The translations under genes and the position numbers were made by a program. The notes under the pieces were generated by a model. That model did not search any database and was not told where the DNA came from. It saw nothing but the letters and a program-made list of their open reading frames with translations. 64,000 nucleotides of DNA from Hericium rajendrae (taxonomy: Eukaryota > Basidiomycota > Agaricomycetes > Russulales > Hericiaceae), in contig CM065889.1 of the NCBI GenBank assembly GCA_033439255.1, positions 1,860,001-1,924,000 of the forward strand, given 5' to 3'. Below, one piece after another: positions 22,118-34,319 of this stretch (its first letter is position 1; each line of letters opens with the position of its first letter).

Positions 22118-22692
22118 TACTGTACCATTACGGTCTTAGGCACTGGTCACAGGTCACAGGGCCTGCTGAGCCCCGCCTATTCGGCCTTTGGTCATGAGTC
22201 ACAGAGGGTCGTGAGCCTATGGATTTAGGGTAAAAAAATTCCCAATTTCTGTACATTTACTTAGCTACAATTATCACATAAACTTGTGGCTTTTGCACTG
22301 TAATATTAGGTCCAAGGACCCTCTACACAGGAGGCCACGAGATTGGGTGAACCCATCGATATTCGGGATCAGCGGTGACCGGGAATCTGATCGCGGGGTA
22401 CCTCAGATTTGTATCGCGTGAAATCTCGAGTCCCTCCGATCGCATATGCCCATGAATCCAGATTTGTGTGAGCCATGAATTGCATCTTATTCAGAGCAGT
22501 CTCCGATCTCTACTCGTGAAATGCAGGATTGCGCGCTTGCGCCTTCGCGCCGCGACAGCACAAACACAAGCAGCACTTGTCAAGCTAAGTCAAGCATCCT
22601 CAAACATCTTCGGAGAATATGTTATTCTGCAGTTGTCGGACAGCGCGTCGTGAAATGCGGATAAGATGAGCGTATGCGAGGATCAGCGAGTG

Positions 22693-23095
22693 TACTGTAC
22701 CATTTCGAACGGTTCGCCGGTCACGCGTCACAGGGGTCCCTGGTGAGGCGAAATTTGGCCCATGTTGCGCGTCACTAGGGCTGGTGGCGAATTGGTTTGA
22801 CGTGTGACAGTCGGTCTGATTTTCGCATTTTGGGTCCCTGTAGCGCTTGGTGGTAGATTTGACGGAGGATTACCCATAGTATTTACATTTTTATCTTCAC
22901 TGGGCTCATTGACCTTTTCCGTTGTGCAAAGGTAGCCCAGGCCAAGCCCAAGCATGTGTTTTTGGCCTGGCGAAATACACGTTCTGGCGAAATTTTCGGT
23001 CTGTCATGGTCACACCTCGCAGCTGGCGAATGAAAATATTCGCCGGGTCGGTCACAGTCACAAGTGGGTGGCGAACCGTTCGAAATGGTACAGTA
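22693..23095. mobile_element. MITE, about 400 bp, CTGTACCATTTC termini
   Basis: TACTGTACCATTTCGAACGG at the left is repeated inversely at 23067-23095, about 26 bp of arm with TA at each edge. The first twelve bases equal those of the surrounding 6.2 kb element, so it is likely mobilised by the same transposase. The interior has GGCGAA and GGTCAC words but no coding content. Confidence 0.75.
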
Positions 23096-23954
23096 TATGA
23101 ACAGGTACGTCTTCTCGTACTTTTTTAACCACTTGTTGCGGGCTGAAGCTCGTACGAGCTCGTAGTATTCACATAGAATTTTGTAATAGTGGGTTATAGT
23201 GTTTAGATTGCTCGGTACATAGTTCAATTCGTGCAAAAGATGAGATTTTTGATCTTTACCTCTGCAAATGGCATCTGTGGAATAGCACGGACATTCTCGG
23301 GCCGCGCGAACTGATTCCGTACTGCCACCAATCCCCACCAATCGTGAAAACTGCAAGTCTGATTCATGGCTTTATGCGATCGGAGGGACTCATGGCTATG
23401 ACAAATCCGGATGTCGGGCAATCGGAGATCCCGAAATATCGGTGGCAGCACCCGATCAGATGGTTGGCAGTGTAGAGCAGTTATGACCACACATGTGTAA
23501 ATTATATGCAAGTTTGAGACAGATGAGGCTTGAGATGGCCCCAAACCAAGCCCAAATGAGCTTAAGATAGGCGACGCGCAAATCCCGCACCCCCTTATGT
23601 AAGCACGCGGTACCCTCGACGGCGGCGACATCTCCTCCGCGGTGCATCAACTTGCTGCAAATCTGCTCTCTGGGAGCCATAGAATAGATGCTTGTTAATG
23701 AATCCCTGGAGACCGTTTTCGAAAATTTTAAGAAGTGAAAGAGTTATAGTCTCATCTATTCAAAGTCACGAAAAACTTCAGCAAACAGCTTTTTCGGAGG
23801 TTCTGAGCCCTCTGGAGCATTTTTATGTTTTCGACCTCACAACATTTGGCGGCATAAGCGCCCATCATGTGACTTAAGCGCCCTACACGTGATCGCGTTG
23901 AAGTTCGCCGTGCAGGGACCATAGGCATACGAAACAGCACCGGAAAGTGTCAAG

Positions 23955-26649
23955 ATGCCTGCAAAGTCGAAAGCCAACCGTGCGCGTGCAAGAAATCTTC
24001 GTTCTCGCGGCCAGACTCACCGTGATCCCATCCCAGAGATTCAATTTCCCGAGCCTGTCAGTCGAGATGACCCGGAATCAGACTTGGATGCCGAGTGGGA
24101 TTCAGAATGGGACGAGAACGACTCGTCAGCTCTCACAGATGTCCCGGATGACAATTCTGATCTCGAAGTCGAGCCGGATCTGGATGAAGAAGAGAAGCGC
24201 ATCCAAAACGAGGCAGATCTTGCTGCATTCAATAACCGCCTCCGAAAAGGCCTGGCTGACGCGCTTGCCATCGAGAAGCACGAGAAGCAAGAGGGGAAGA
24301 AGCGCAGAGGGACGCGATATGACAGATTAAGCAAGCGGACTGCCGAGCGCAAGCGAGCGAGGATGAAGAGAGAGGCAGACGATGACGAACGGCGTGGTTT
24401 TCGACAGATGTCCTTAGCGGCCATGTTTCATTCAAGCTCTGCTCCAAGCGAGCCTGAGCTGCCATCAGATTGTGAGGAGGTGAGTGCGAGAATTGTCTGC
24501 CTGAGCAAATCAGAAGGACTGATGGAAGGGCAGATTGATTGTTCCCAGCAGGATCTTCTCGACGATGGGACAGATGTTGACGAAGCAGAGTCTTCTGATG
24601 AGATTTCTGTTTCTCAGAAGCTCTCGGCTCTGATGGACGAGTATCGAGCACGAAAGAAGATGCCCAGCACAGTCGCATTCCTGCCAGCTGCTGATGCTAA
24701 GGCTGCGAACATCTCAGTGAACCAATATCATCATGAGGACAAGGAACGCCTGAGGTGCGCACGCAACGAGCTCACCAAACTCGCAAAGAGCAAGAAACTC
24801 GATGTTCTTTTCCGCTCCCGCATCAATTTGATGGTCAGCAGCCTCAATCTTTTTCTCAATGCAGACACATCGTTCTCCTGGCACAAAGTGTCAGCAATCG
24901 TCGCGAAAACAGCCGAGCGCAAGGAGTCGACGGCGCGAAGCATTCGTGACTGGATCCATGCATATCTCACATCGGGAAAGCTGCCCCTGCATCAATATGG
25001 CTGCTTCTCGAGCTCAATATTGGAGGAAGAAGATTTTGCACAGCAGATTCAGCTCCATCTCTTGGAGATCGCCAAGGATGGCTATGTTCGGGCCCAGGAC
25101 ATCGTTGATTATGTCACCAAACCGGAAATTCAGGAACAGCTCGGCAACACGGGCAGAAAGAAGACAACAATATCGGTGCGCACAGTGCAGCGATGGCTCC
25201 ACAAGATGAGCTGGCATTACAGGAAGAAGAAGAATGGAATGTACATCGACGGGCATGCATCAGGAAACTCCTCACTTTCCTGGCTTTACTGTTGTAGGTC
25301 TGATGTTACTGTTTTGAGCCTGATATTACTGTTTTCAGACTGCTTTCAGACATCTAGATCTGACATGTATCTGAAGACAGTCTAAAAACAGTAATATCAG
25401 GCCTAAAACAGTGACATCAGACCTACAACAGTAAAGCCAGGAAAGTGAGGAGTTTCCTGATGTGAGCGCGAAGATGTTGTGGACTACCGCAACAATTTTG
25501 TTATCCGCTAGAAGGAGTACGAGCGACGAATGGTGCATTATGACCAGGACGGCAATGCAAGCGCACCGACTGGGTTTCCTGTTCCACAGGGACCGAGGTT
25601 CCGGCTCTATCTCATCACGCACGACGAGTCAACATTTTACCAGAATGATCGCTGGCGGCAGGTTTGGTCACACCCGAGCCAGGGACCGACTCCACAGCCA
25701 AAGGGAGACGGCGAGTCATTGATGGTGTCTGATTTTCTTTGTCCTGACTTGGGTCGGCTCGTGCATGAGTGCCAGTGAGTTTTGAAGTCTAAATAATTTT
25801 GAATGTCACTCAATCTTCATCAGAGAGGCTCGGATATTTTTCAGAGCAGAGAACAACCATGACGGTTGGTTCAACAACGGTCATCTGCTTGCACAAACTG
25901 AAAAGACAATTGATATCTTCGAAGCCTTGACACACCGGCAAGCCACCGGACTCTTCATGTTCAACAATGCTTTGAATCACAAGAAGTGTGCCGATGACGC
26001 GCTCTCGTAGACAAAAATGCCGAAGCAGCCGAAGCATGGATGGTCGCATGTCAAAGATGGCCCGAAGATGCACGATGGAATCTTGCCGGACGGCACCCGA
26101 CAGCCGCTTTATTTCCCTGACGATCACCCAACCATGCCCGGCTGGTTCAAGGGCATGGAAGTGATTATCCGGGAACAGGGCCTGTGGCCGGACAATGGCC
26201 TTCCCGCAGCATGCGTGCCGAGATGCAGCAAGGACGGCATCAATTGTTGCTGCCATCAGGTCCTCTACCACCAGGCAGACTTTGCAGGGCAGAAATCTGC
26301 TCTCGAAGAGCTCATCGAGAGACGGGGTCACATTTGTGATTTTTACCCCAAGTTTCACTGTGAGCTCAATTTTATTGAGCAGTACTGGGGAGCAGCAAAA
26401 TTGCACTACCGCATCAGTCCTCAGACAAGCGATTTTGCCGAGATGGAATGCAACATCAAGGCATCGCTTGACGATGTCCTGTTGCTCACAATCCGGTGGT
26501 ATGCTAACCGCTCTGCACGATTTATCTCGGCTTATGGACAAGGTCTATCGGGTCCACAAGCAGCTTGGGCAAACTGGAGGTATCATGGGCATCATGTTCT
26601 ACCTTCCGAAATGGTAGCAGAAGTAAAGAAATCACTTCCGAATAGATAG
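23955..26649 (+). pseudogene. DDE transposase gene, Tc1/mariner-like (broken)
   Basis: An acidic, Lys/Arg-rich N-terminal part is followed by a helix-turn-helix-like block (KKTTISVRTVQRWLHKMSW) and a long DDE part typical of basidiomycete elements: FRLYLITHDESTFYQNDRW, GLFMFNNALNHKKCADDALS, LYFPDDHP, GLWPDNGLPAACV, FYPKFHCELNFIEQYWGAAK. One intron is likely (GTGAGT near 25777 to an acceptor near 25830). The frame is cut by the MITE at 25258-25462, and there are two further in-frame TAG codons (near 25508 and 26008). Neighbouring genes show it was inserted in a TE-rich gap, not near host genes. Confidence 0.8.
25258..25462. mobile_element. 205 bp foldback MITE inside the transposase
   Basis: Nearly its whole length is an inverted repeat beginning CATCAGGAAACTCC and ending with the complement. 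TG lies on both sides (256-257 and 463-464), a 2 bp target duplication; removing it gives the family-typical GHER residues of the transposase. The same CATCAGGAA terminus marks the 579 bp MITE at 52950. Confidence 0.85.
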
Positions 26650-26836
26650 TTTAGATGTATCATACATTTCCTGTCCTCGCTGACTTGATTAGGTGGTATA
26701 CAAAGTCATACCCAGCAAATTTGGCGTTCCCACACCACATTACATAATGCTGTGAGGGGTGCGGGATTTGCACGTCGCCTATCTTATTTTTTTCTCGATC
26801 ACAGGTCCTGTCGGTCAGTGAGCCTATCACTGAAAC

Positions 26837-28245
26837 AAGCTATGTTTAGTTCGTGCTGGGACACAATGTTAGTCAGCTTATGTCAGGGTCCTAACCCTAG
26901 TCCGAGCTCGCCCGAGATGCCCGGCGACCGCCTCCGGACGTCGTCCATGGCGCAAGTCGCTCGATACTCCCTCTTCCACCATGATTTTTGGCAGGGATGT
27001 GCACCCAGTATGTATATACATGTGGAAGAAAAATAGGATTTTTCGTGTAAAGGGGAGGGCACGAAAATGCGTCCGAGTCGCCATTTTTGCTGAATCTGGC
27101 CCTTTTACCTAAAGTTCCTGCCCGCATCACGTCGAGAACCCTGCTCGGCATGCTGCTGAGCATGTCCCAGAGAAAAAACAGGACCTTAGGCATCCATGGG
27201 ACACGCTATTTTGGCTGGCCCAGTGCCTTTTGCTGGCAGGGGATCGTGTCCCATGAAAAACTCGATTTCTCGTGTCCTTAGGACATGCAGCCACATTGGG
27301 CAGTCAATTTGGGTGTTCCTGGTGGCGCTAAAATTCATCAAAATTCATTTCCTGCCCCGCTGCCTTAGTGCATGGGTCCCTCAGTCATCCCCGCCATCCC
27401 CAACACGTCCCCGCCGCCTCGGTCATCGTCACGAGCGTTGCCCGACGCCTCTCCGATCTGCCGCCACATCACGTGCCTTAACGTGTCCCGGGACACGTTG
27501 TTAGTCAGCACCCCCAGCAACCCTTCATGTCCCATGAACACTAAGCTATGTTTAGTTTGCACTGGGATACAATGTTAGTCAGCTTATGTCAGGGTCCTCG
27601 ACCCTCGCCCGAGATGCCCGGAGACTGCCTCAGGACATCGTCTACAGTGCAAGTCGCTCGATATTCCCTCGGCCGCCGCGATTTTTGGCAGGGACATGGA
27701 TCCGATGTGTAGTTACATGCGGGCGAAAAATGAGATTTTTGGCGCAAAGGAGAGGGCACAAAAACGCGTCCGAGTCACCATTTTTGCTGAATCTGGCCCT
27801 TTTACCTAAGTTCCTGCCTGCATCATGTCGAGAACCCTGCTCAGCATGCTGCCGAGCATGTCCCAGAGAGAAAACAGGATCTTAGGCATCCATGAAACAT
27901 GCTATTTTGGCTGGCCCAGTGCCTTCCACTGGCAGGAGAGCATGTCCCATGGAAAACTCGATTTCTTGTGCCCTTGGGACACGCAGCCACATCGGGCAGT
28001 CGATTCTGACATTCCTGGTGGTGCTAAAATCCATCAAAATTCATTCCCTGCCCCCCCCCACCTCGGTGTACGGGTCCCTCGGTCATCCTCACCGTCCCCG
28101 ATGTGTGCCCGCCACCTTGGTCACCATCGCGAGTATCGCCCGACGCCTCCCCGACCCGCTGTGGCATCACATGCCGTAACGTGTCCTGGGACATGTTGTT
28201 AGTCAGTGCTCTGCCAACACCATCATGTCCCATGAACACTAAGCC
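26837..28245. repeat. Tandem duplication, two units of about 0.7 kb
   Basis: 26837-27540 and 27541-28245 are aligned copies. Both start AAGCTATGTTTAGTT and end ATGTCCCATGAACACTAAGC, with shared blocks such as GTTAGTCAGCTTATGTCAGG, AATCTGGCCCTTTTACCTAA and GTTGTTAGTCAGC. Unit identity is roughly 85-90% by eye. No coding frame is conserved across both. GGGACA words recur at unit edges. Confidence 0.8.
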
Positions 28246-28303
28246 TACCTAATTTTTGGTCATGGCTTGACCCCCTCGAGCCTAAGACTGTAATGGTACA
28301 GTA

Positions 28304-28751
28304 GTCTTGGTTCCAGCCATTCAAGGAGGGAGCAAAATCCTGGCCCGGTACCCGAAGCGGAAATGAAAGCAGAGGCAAAAAAAGAGATCCCTTGCTCGGA
28401 GAGCAGGCTCTTCAGTCTCACAATGTTGCGTGAAAACATGCAGGCACAGCATCCTCGAACAAACAAATGCCTTTTTAGGATAAAATTTCTATTTTGGCTG
28501 GCAATGACCTCAGTTGTGATCTCATACTGAAGTTATCGTGCTGCGCACTGACTGCCAGCCTTTCAGCTGAACTCAAACTCAAATTTGAACACAAACAGTA
28601 CTCAAACTCAAACTCCGAGCAAGGGCTCCACTGCCCCTGGCAGCACTCGAGTAAGGTTCACTTGCTCGTATCTCTCCTCGAACGTCTGGTGCAGTTCATA
28701 TTTCATGGTGACAGAGTGTCACAAGTCATGTGAGAACCATGTCAGGTGCTT
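28304..28751. other. Gap between the 6.2 kb element and the hAT element
   Basis: ACTCAAACTCAAA-like short repeats at 28568-28615; otherwise no gene is recognised. The sequence continues past the hAT element at 39870. Confidence 0.4.
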
Positions 28752-30238
28752 CGTGTCCTTAGTGTTGCCAAAGTTCAGTTTGGTTCAGTTCTTTGAGGTA
28801 TTTTACTGAACCTGAACCTGAACCTAGTTATTAATACCTGAACTGAACTGAACTTGAACTGAACCTATATGAACTGGTTCAATCAGGTTCGGTTCAGATT
28901 CAGAACCAGTTCGAACCTCAGAACCACATTTAAATATTCTCAAATTTTTATTCTATAGTAGTAGCTAGTAAATAAGCAAATTACATGATATCAGCTGTCT
29001 AAGGCTGAGGTTCAAATGCAGCAGCCTCATTTTCAGCACTGATAAGCCCATCATGATAGCCATCTTTGAGAATTTGAATGGCCTCAAAAGTTTCAGGATC
29101 TAACTGATTATGCTCCTTAGTATCTGTCTTACTCTCACTTGAAAAAGCCCTCTCAGACTTGACAGAGGAATCTTGAATAGCAAGATAATCTCTTGCCAGC
29201 CTGGATAAGATGGGATATTGTGAAGCATGATACTATAATAAAATTAGAACAAAGTTTCAAAAAATATTGAGAAAATCTCATACCCCTCACCACTTTACAA
29301 CATCAGAGACTGTAGCCTCCAAAGGACTCTTAAGATAGTCATCAAGCTCTTGCTGAGGGTTTCTGGATACTTGCTCCTTGTGCACATGGCTTTGAACAGC
29401 ATTGCACAAATAAGATGCTGCATAGCCACTAGATTTTATAGGAGAGTCTAGAGATATCAAATTTAATACAAGTAACATAAATTTATTAAATAAACTCACT
29501 TGAAACTGAGAGATTAGAGGCTTTCTCAGAAGAAGTTGATGATGCAAATGCTTCAGCATAGCTATCAAACTAGATATCATTAGAATTAAAAAATCTTAAA
29601 AGAAAAGATCACATACTGCCTTGTGCAAAGCTTGATTACCTGCTTGAAAGTGTCTTCTATTTCACTTTTGCTTGGTATATTCAAGCTTTACTGAGGGATC
29701 AAGAGCTGATAAAAAATGAGATAAAAAAAACTATACCCAAACAAATAAAATAAATATCAGAGTCATCTGTTGCCTGATACCATTTTCTCAGCTTTCCAAT
29801 TCCTTTCTCAATGCCATCTTTCACTTGTGCAAACTTTTCATTCTCAGCCATAGCCTCCCATCGATCTATCAAACACTCCAAAATAGAAAGTGTCCTCCAG
29901 ACTGTAGGAGACTTCTCTGAAGAAAAAAGTGACTGAGCTTGTCTAGGCTCCTAAATCAAATGAATAAAAGCATGCAAGATGGGCAATCATAAATAAATCA
30001 AACCTCTATAACTTCTCACATCAAATCTAAAAACTTCCACTCTTTAGCAGTAAGCTTATACTCAGCATAGAGCTTGTTGCAAAGCTTAGGAACATGAGGA
30101 CTAGTATCTGCAAGTAGACAGAATTTATCCACTGCCTGTAACAAATGAGATATATAGATATATATAAAAAGACAATAAAAATACATACCACTTTATTCTT
30201 GAGGATATGCTGAATAAGATCATACATACTTGCAGCTG

Positions 30239-31532
30239 CCAAAAGTAACAAGAATTACATAAGGATCACGTGACATACCCCTCGTTGTTTGCCTTCGGAA
30301 CAGTCGACAACGCTACTTGATAGTGTCATAATGCAATGTATGCTTGAATTCCATCTACTCTAAGTGTTCATGGGGTCAGAAACCTGTATGTCCACCTTTT
30401 GCCTTCAAAACTGCCTTCACTCTGTCCGACATGCGTCTAACATGCTTGTCGATATCCTCCATGGTGAGAGCATTCCATGCATAGTGTACAGCAACTTTGA
30501 GCTGGTCAAGGGTATTTGGAAGATGTGGAAGAGCATGTATATGGACCTTGAGCTCATACCAAACTGGTTCAATGGGGTTCATATCAGGAGAAGATGATGG
30601 ATGAGGGAAAGTCTCAATCAAGTGAGAGGTGAGCTAGAGTTTTGTTGATTTGCTAGTATGTGAGGGTGCACCGTCCTGCTGGAACTTCACTGAACCCCTC
30701 AGCTCCATCATCTCCCTATAAAAGTCCTTCAAAAATGGCTCCAGAACCTGTTCCTGATACCACTGAGAGTTCATCCCACCACCTTTGCCTCCAGGATACT
30801 CCAGCACCACCGATGGCCCTTTTTTTCCCCACATAATGCATCCCCACACCATAACACGTACAGGTGACTGCTTGAAGGTTGAAACAACACAATTCTCCTG
30901 CAGGACCTCCTCCGAGTGACATGTAACATAGATACGACCTGGAGTACCACCGATGTAGATGTAACACTCATCTGACCAAATGATGTGCTTCCAATCCTCA
31001 TCTCCCAGCCTCTGATTGACCTGAGCCCAAGTCAGCCTAGCCTTCTTCTGGTCTAGAGTGAGATATGGGACCCTCCTAGCAACCCTCCAGTGGTATCCTT
31101 CCTTGCTCAAAATCTGTCAAATGGTGGTTTCACTGATTGGTGGCTCGACTACCTTTCCAATAGCAGCAAGTGGTTCTTGTCAATGGTTTCGAGCTTCTCG
31201 CACCACTTGATGCTTGATATGCTCTGTGGCCTTTGGTGGATGGCCACTTTGTGGGAGAGAATATGTCAAGCCAGTTTCCTCATACTTGTGAAAGAGGGCA
31301 TAGGCTGTGGGAAGAGGGATATTTTCTTGGTAGGCAGCTTGAGAGACATTCATACCAGATTTGACTGCACCAATGAACCGGTTCTTTTTAGGAGAGTCAT
31401 GATGGCAGTAGAAGTTTCTGATAAGGAGCATCTGAAGGCAGAGGAAGGAAGTAGGTAGTGGTATGTGATAAATTTTACAGTGCCAGCACATGATGTGTCA
31501 TGCATCACTTACATAATTCTTGTTACTTTTGG
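30239..31532 (-). mobile_element. Tc1/mariner-like element inside the hAT transposase
   Basis: Inverted ends share CCAAAAGTAACAAGAATTA (30239 onward; inverse ending 31532), about 1.3 kb apart, the usual Tc1 size. The expected TA target duplication is not evident at these exact edges, so the boundary may be a few bases off. Confidence 0.75.
30376..31491 (-). pseudogene. Tc1-type transposase (broken)
   Basis: N-terminal paired-like helix-turn-helix (SGMNVSQAAYQENIPLPTAY), then DDE core: WSDECYIYIGG, VMVWGCIMWGKKGP, VKFQQDGAPSHTSK, SPDMNPIEPVWYELK, ending SDRVKAVLKAKGGHTGF. The three catalytic acidic positions are visible. Several in-frame stops separate the blocks (after REARNH, before ILSKEGYH, after SKSTKL), so it is not functional. 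Confidence 0.85.
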
Positions 31533-34319
31533 CGACTGTGAGTAGAACCCCACCAAGTGCGAACCCACTGAATAAGCTCAAGCTCAGGAACACCTTCCTC
31601 TTTGCACACTTTGAGAAAGTATGCCTTAGCCTGAGGGGATGCTCAAACTTAAAAGATAATGGAACAATAAGATAAAGACTTTAAAAGGTAAAAGAGAAAT
31701 ACCTGATTAATGAGAGCAAGAGCTTTTCCCAGAACATCACCAGGATCAAAGTCAACTGCATCATCAATCTCTTTAACTTCTTTCTCATCATCAACAGCAT
31801 CATCATCTTTTTCATCAACTACATCTTCAAGCTTAGATGGTTCTCACATGACATTATCACTCACCTTCTGTTTGTTACGAGAAGGAGCAGAACATATGGT
31901 CTCAATGAAGTCCTTCACACCCAGATTGATGGTATGCTCCATGCAGCGTGCACGATGATGACGAGCAATCCATAACTGACCATCCTTGTTGAGAACACAT
32001 TGAAGAACGCAGCATACACAATCATTGGTGGTTGCATTGTCAGATGTAGTCCATCCAAGCTATACAATCATTGAATTAATTTTACAATAGCATATGTTAA
32101 AGACTTACCTTGTGTTGAAAGTCAAAACAATCAACAACTCGAAGTATAATAGCGGCCTGATTTGTGCCACTATCACTTCCCTCAATGCTGGTGAAGCCAA
32201 CTACCTTTGCCTTCAAGCTCCACTCATTTGGTTGCTCCAGTGGTGAGTCAATGTAATGTGCAGTTACTGCCAAAAAGGGATCACTAGCCTGTGACGTCCA
32301 GGCATCGAACATGATTGAGATCTTCCAGGAATGTTCTGTAAAAACATTAGTAACATTAGTGGCAAAAAAAAACACAGCCGTACCATAAATACCTCATGTA
32401 GATGCTGTTCAATGTCACGTGCCTTTGTGAGAACCTCTTCATGCAGCTTCGTCTGATGTGGAATATCTGATTCTTTTGTCTCTGAGCATTGATAGCGTAA
32501 TAGGCAGCAGAATGGGGCCTTATCAACAAGGCTGAATGCCTGTGCAAAGGTTCTGCAATATGATATAAATAAGAACAATACAACTTACCTTGTCCTCACT
32601 AACAATAAGTTCGACAATATACTCTAATAGCCCTTCTTTTATCCATTTGAGGGGTGCCTTGATGAAGCCATCGAGTTTCTGTTGTCCGCTGACTGCATCC
32701 TAGACCATCTCATCAGGGGTTGCTTTATCGGGAAGTGTGCATGCATTTGGATCAATGTCAATGTCCTTGCACTTCTTCAGGTAAATTGCACCATGTGTAT
32801 TCCATTTTCTGTATAGGTCAAGACAAACTATTAGCATGATAACTGAAAGATAATTGACCACTTACCATTGGATATGAGCACACAGTGTAAACATATCACT
32901 GGTGAACCAGCAGTCTGCCTCTGGGCACTTCAGAGCCCTGGATGTACATGATCAGCATCAGGGACATAAATTAAATAGACTTAAAAGCATGAGCACAGCT
33001 GCTAAGAGCTGAACCCTTGCAAGCACTGCATGTGTGTGCATGGAATCTGGGATCTTACACATGTAGCTGAGAAGAAGAAATAAACTTACTTGCAAACTTC
33101 GCACCAGTGGCTGGCTTTCATACTGCCACTGCCAATATTGTGTTCATCGACAGTGAAGATCATCCACATCAGCAGTATGCTCATCCCTGCCCTGCATGTT
33201 ATGGTGCTTGAACCCCTGCGAGAACAAATCAAAGAAAAAAAAATGGTTAATGTGAAGTCACAACCAACGAGCATCAGATACATACCTGCCGCTCAGTGGT
33301 GATCTCATCTTGCATATGCTCATATGCATCCATTTCATCCCCCACCTCTTCTTCACCTGTGGACTCATCCCCTGCATCTGACTCATTATTGCCCTGTGCT
33401 TGTGCAGCATCCTTGCACATGCATTTGCCTTGGTTAGCTGAAGCACCTGGTGCTGGGTGCTTGCCGTTCATGTTTGTTGTGTCTGGTGCCTCGCATGCAG
33501 TATCTGTATGCAAACAGTAAGTAGATATCTAAGAAAATAAAATAGAACAAATGAAGTGAAAAAAAATCATACCTGTAGAGACCCTTGATGAACCTGCACC
33601 ACCTGAGTTCCAGAAGTGCTTGATCTCTACGGAGACATTGTTCACATCAGACACCTTCATCGACAAGCACTTGATATGTGTCCCCGCAATGCGCAGTGCG
33701 AGGGGTGGCTTTTTGGCTGATGCACGCAGTTTGGCAGTTGATGCATGGCCATGTGTGTTGGCAGTTGATGCAAGTGCATTGACATTGTGGGGGGTTGTCG
33801 AGGAGCCAGAGTCAGCTGGGGCAACGCATCATTGTCACCTTCTGAGTTATAGAAGGTGATTTCTGATGCGTCTTTGAGCAGACCGTCAGAGCCAACTGCG
33901 CAGCCTTGAGCATCCATTTCAAGTGCTGCTTCTTTGACAGCTTGTGTGCAACAATGGAAGGTTTGACTCAACTAAGATCAAGGTTTGGCATGCTCAGCAG
34001 CATCTGAAGCATGCACTCTCATTGTCTGCTGTAGGGATGGACACGAGTCAGAGTCACCTGCAGGTCAATACAGGTATACCTGTGAAATTTACCCACGGGT
34101 TCCTGACCCACAGATCCGGATCACCCGGTGGCGCAAACCCGTCCGGGTCCAGGTCAAAGTGTTACTGAAACATGTTGACCCACGAGTTACCTGCGAGTTA
34201 CCTGTTGTATTTATTTAATACTGGTATATCATCATTATAATGTGTACACTATATACATGAACTTTCTAATACACAATTCTACTGTGGCACACTGCCATCT
34301 TTGAATTACGGATGTGGCA

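Larger units (their letters stand above)
23565..26784 (+). mobile_element. Tc1/mariner-like DNA transposon, 3.2 kb
   Basis: Terminal inverted repeat of about 31 bp beginning AGATAGGCGACG and ending with its complement CGTCGCCTATCT; TA flanks both ends (23563-23564, 26785-26786). It encloses a single plus-strand transposase gene. A solo copy of the right end lies at 18.7 kb. The element is inactive as it stands: its transposase frame holds in-frame stops and a MITE insertion. Confidence 0.8.
22118..28303. mobile_element. 6.2 kb element with CTGTACCATT terminal inverted repeats
   Basis: Left TACTGTACCATTACGGTCTT (22118) and right AAGACTGTAATGGTACAGTA (28284-28303) form a terminal inverted repeat of about 24 bp with one mismatch; TA at both ends would be the target duplication of a mariner-like element. 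It contains a related MITE (22693-23095), a complete Tc1/mariner-like element with a different terminal repeat (23565-26784) and a tandem duplication (26837-28245). No transposase of its own is left that can be told apart from the nested one, so it is either a large non-autonomous element or a shell filled by later insertions. Confidence 0.65.
28999..33971 (-). pseudogene. hAT-family transposase (disrupted)
   Basis: Multi-exon minus-strand gene; the start is uncertain (an ATG at 33971 is one option). A BED-like Cys/His part lies around 32860-33080, followed by the RNase H-like core with DAWTSQASDPFLAVTAHYID (32.3 kb) and LGWTTSDNATTN...HHRARCMEHTINLGVKDFI (31.9-32.05 kb). The C-terminal dimerisation block YPILSRLARDYLAIQ, SERAFSSESK and LDPETFEAIQILK ends at a TAG at 28999-29001. 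The gene is split by the Tc1-like insertion, so no intact transposase can be made from this copy. Confidence 0.8.

Noticed and set aside
22468-23631. Minus and plus frames around 22.5-23.6 kb
   Set aside because: They cross MITE borders and show no protein-like conservation.
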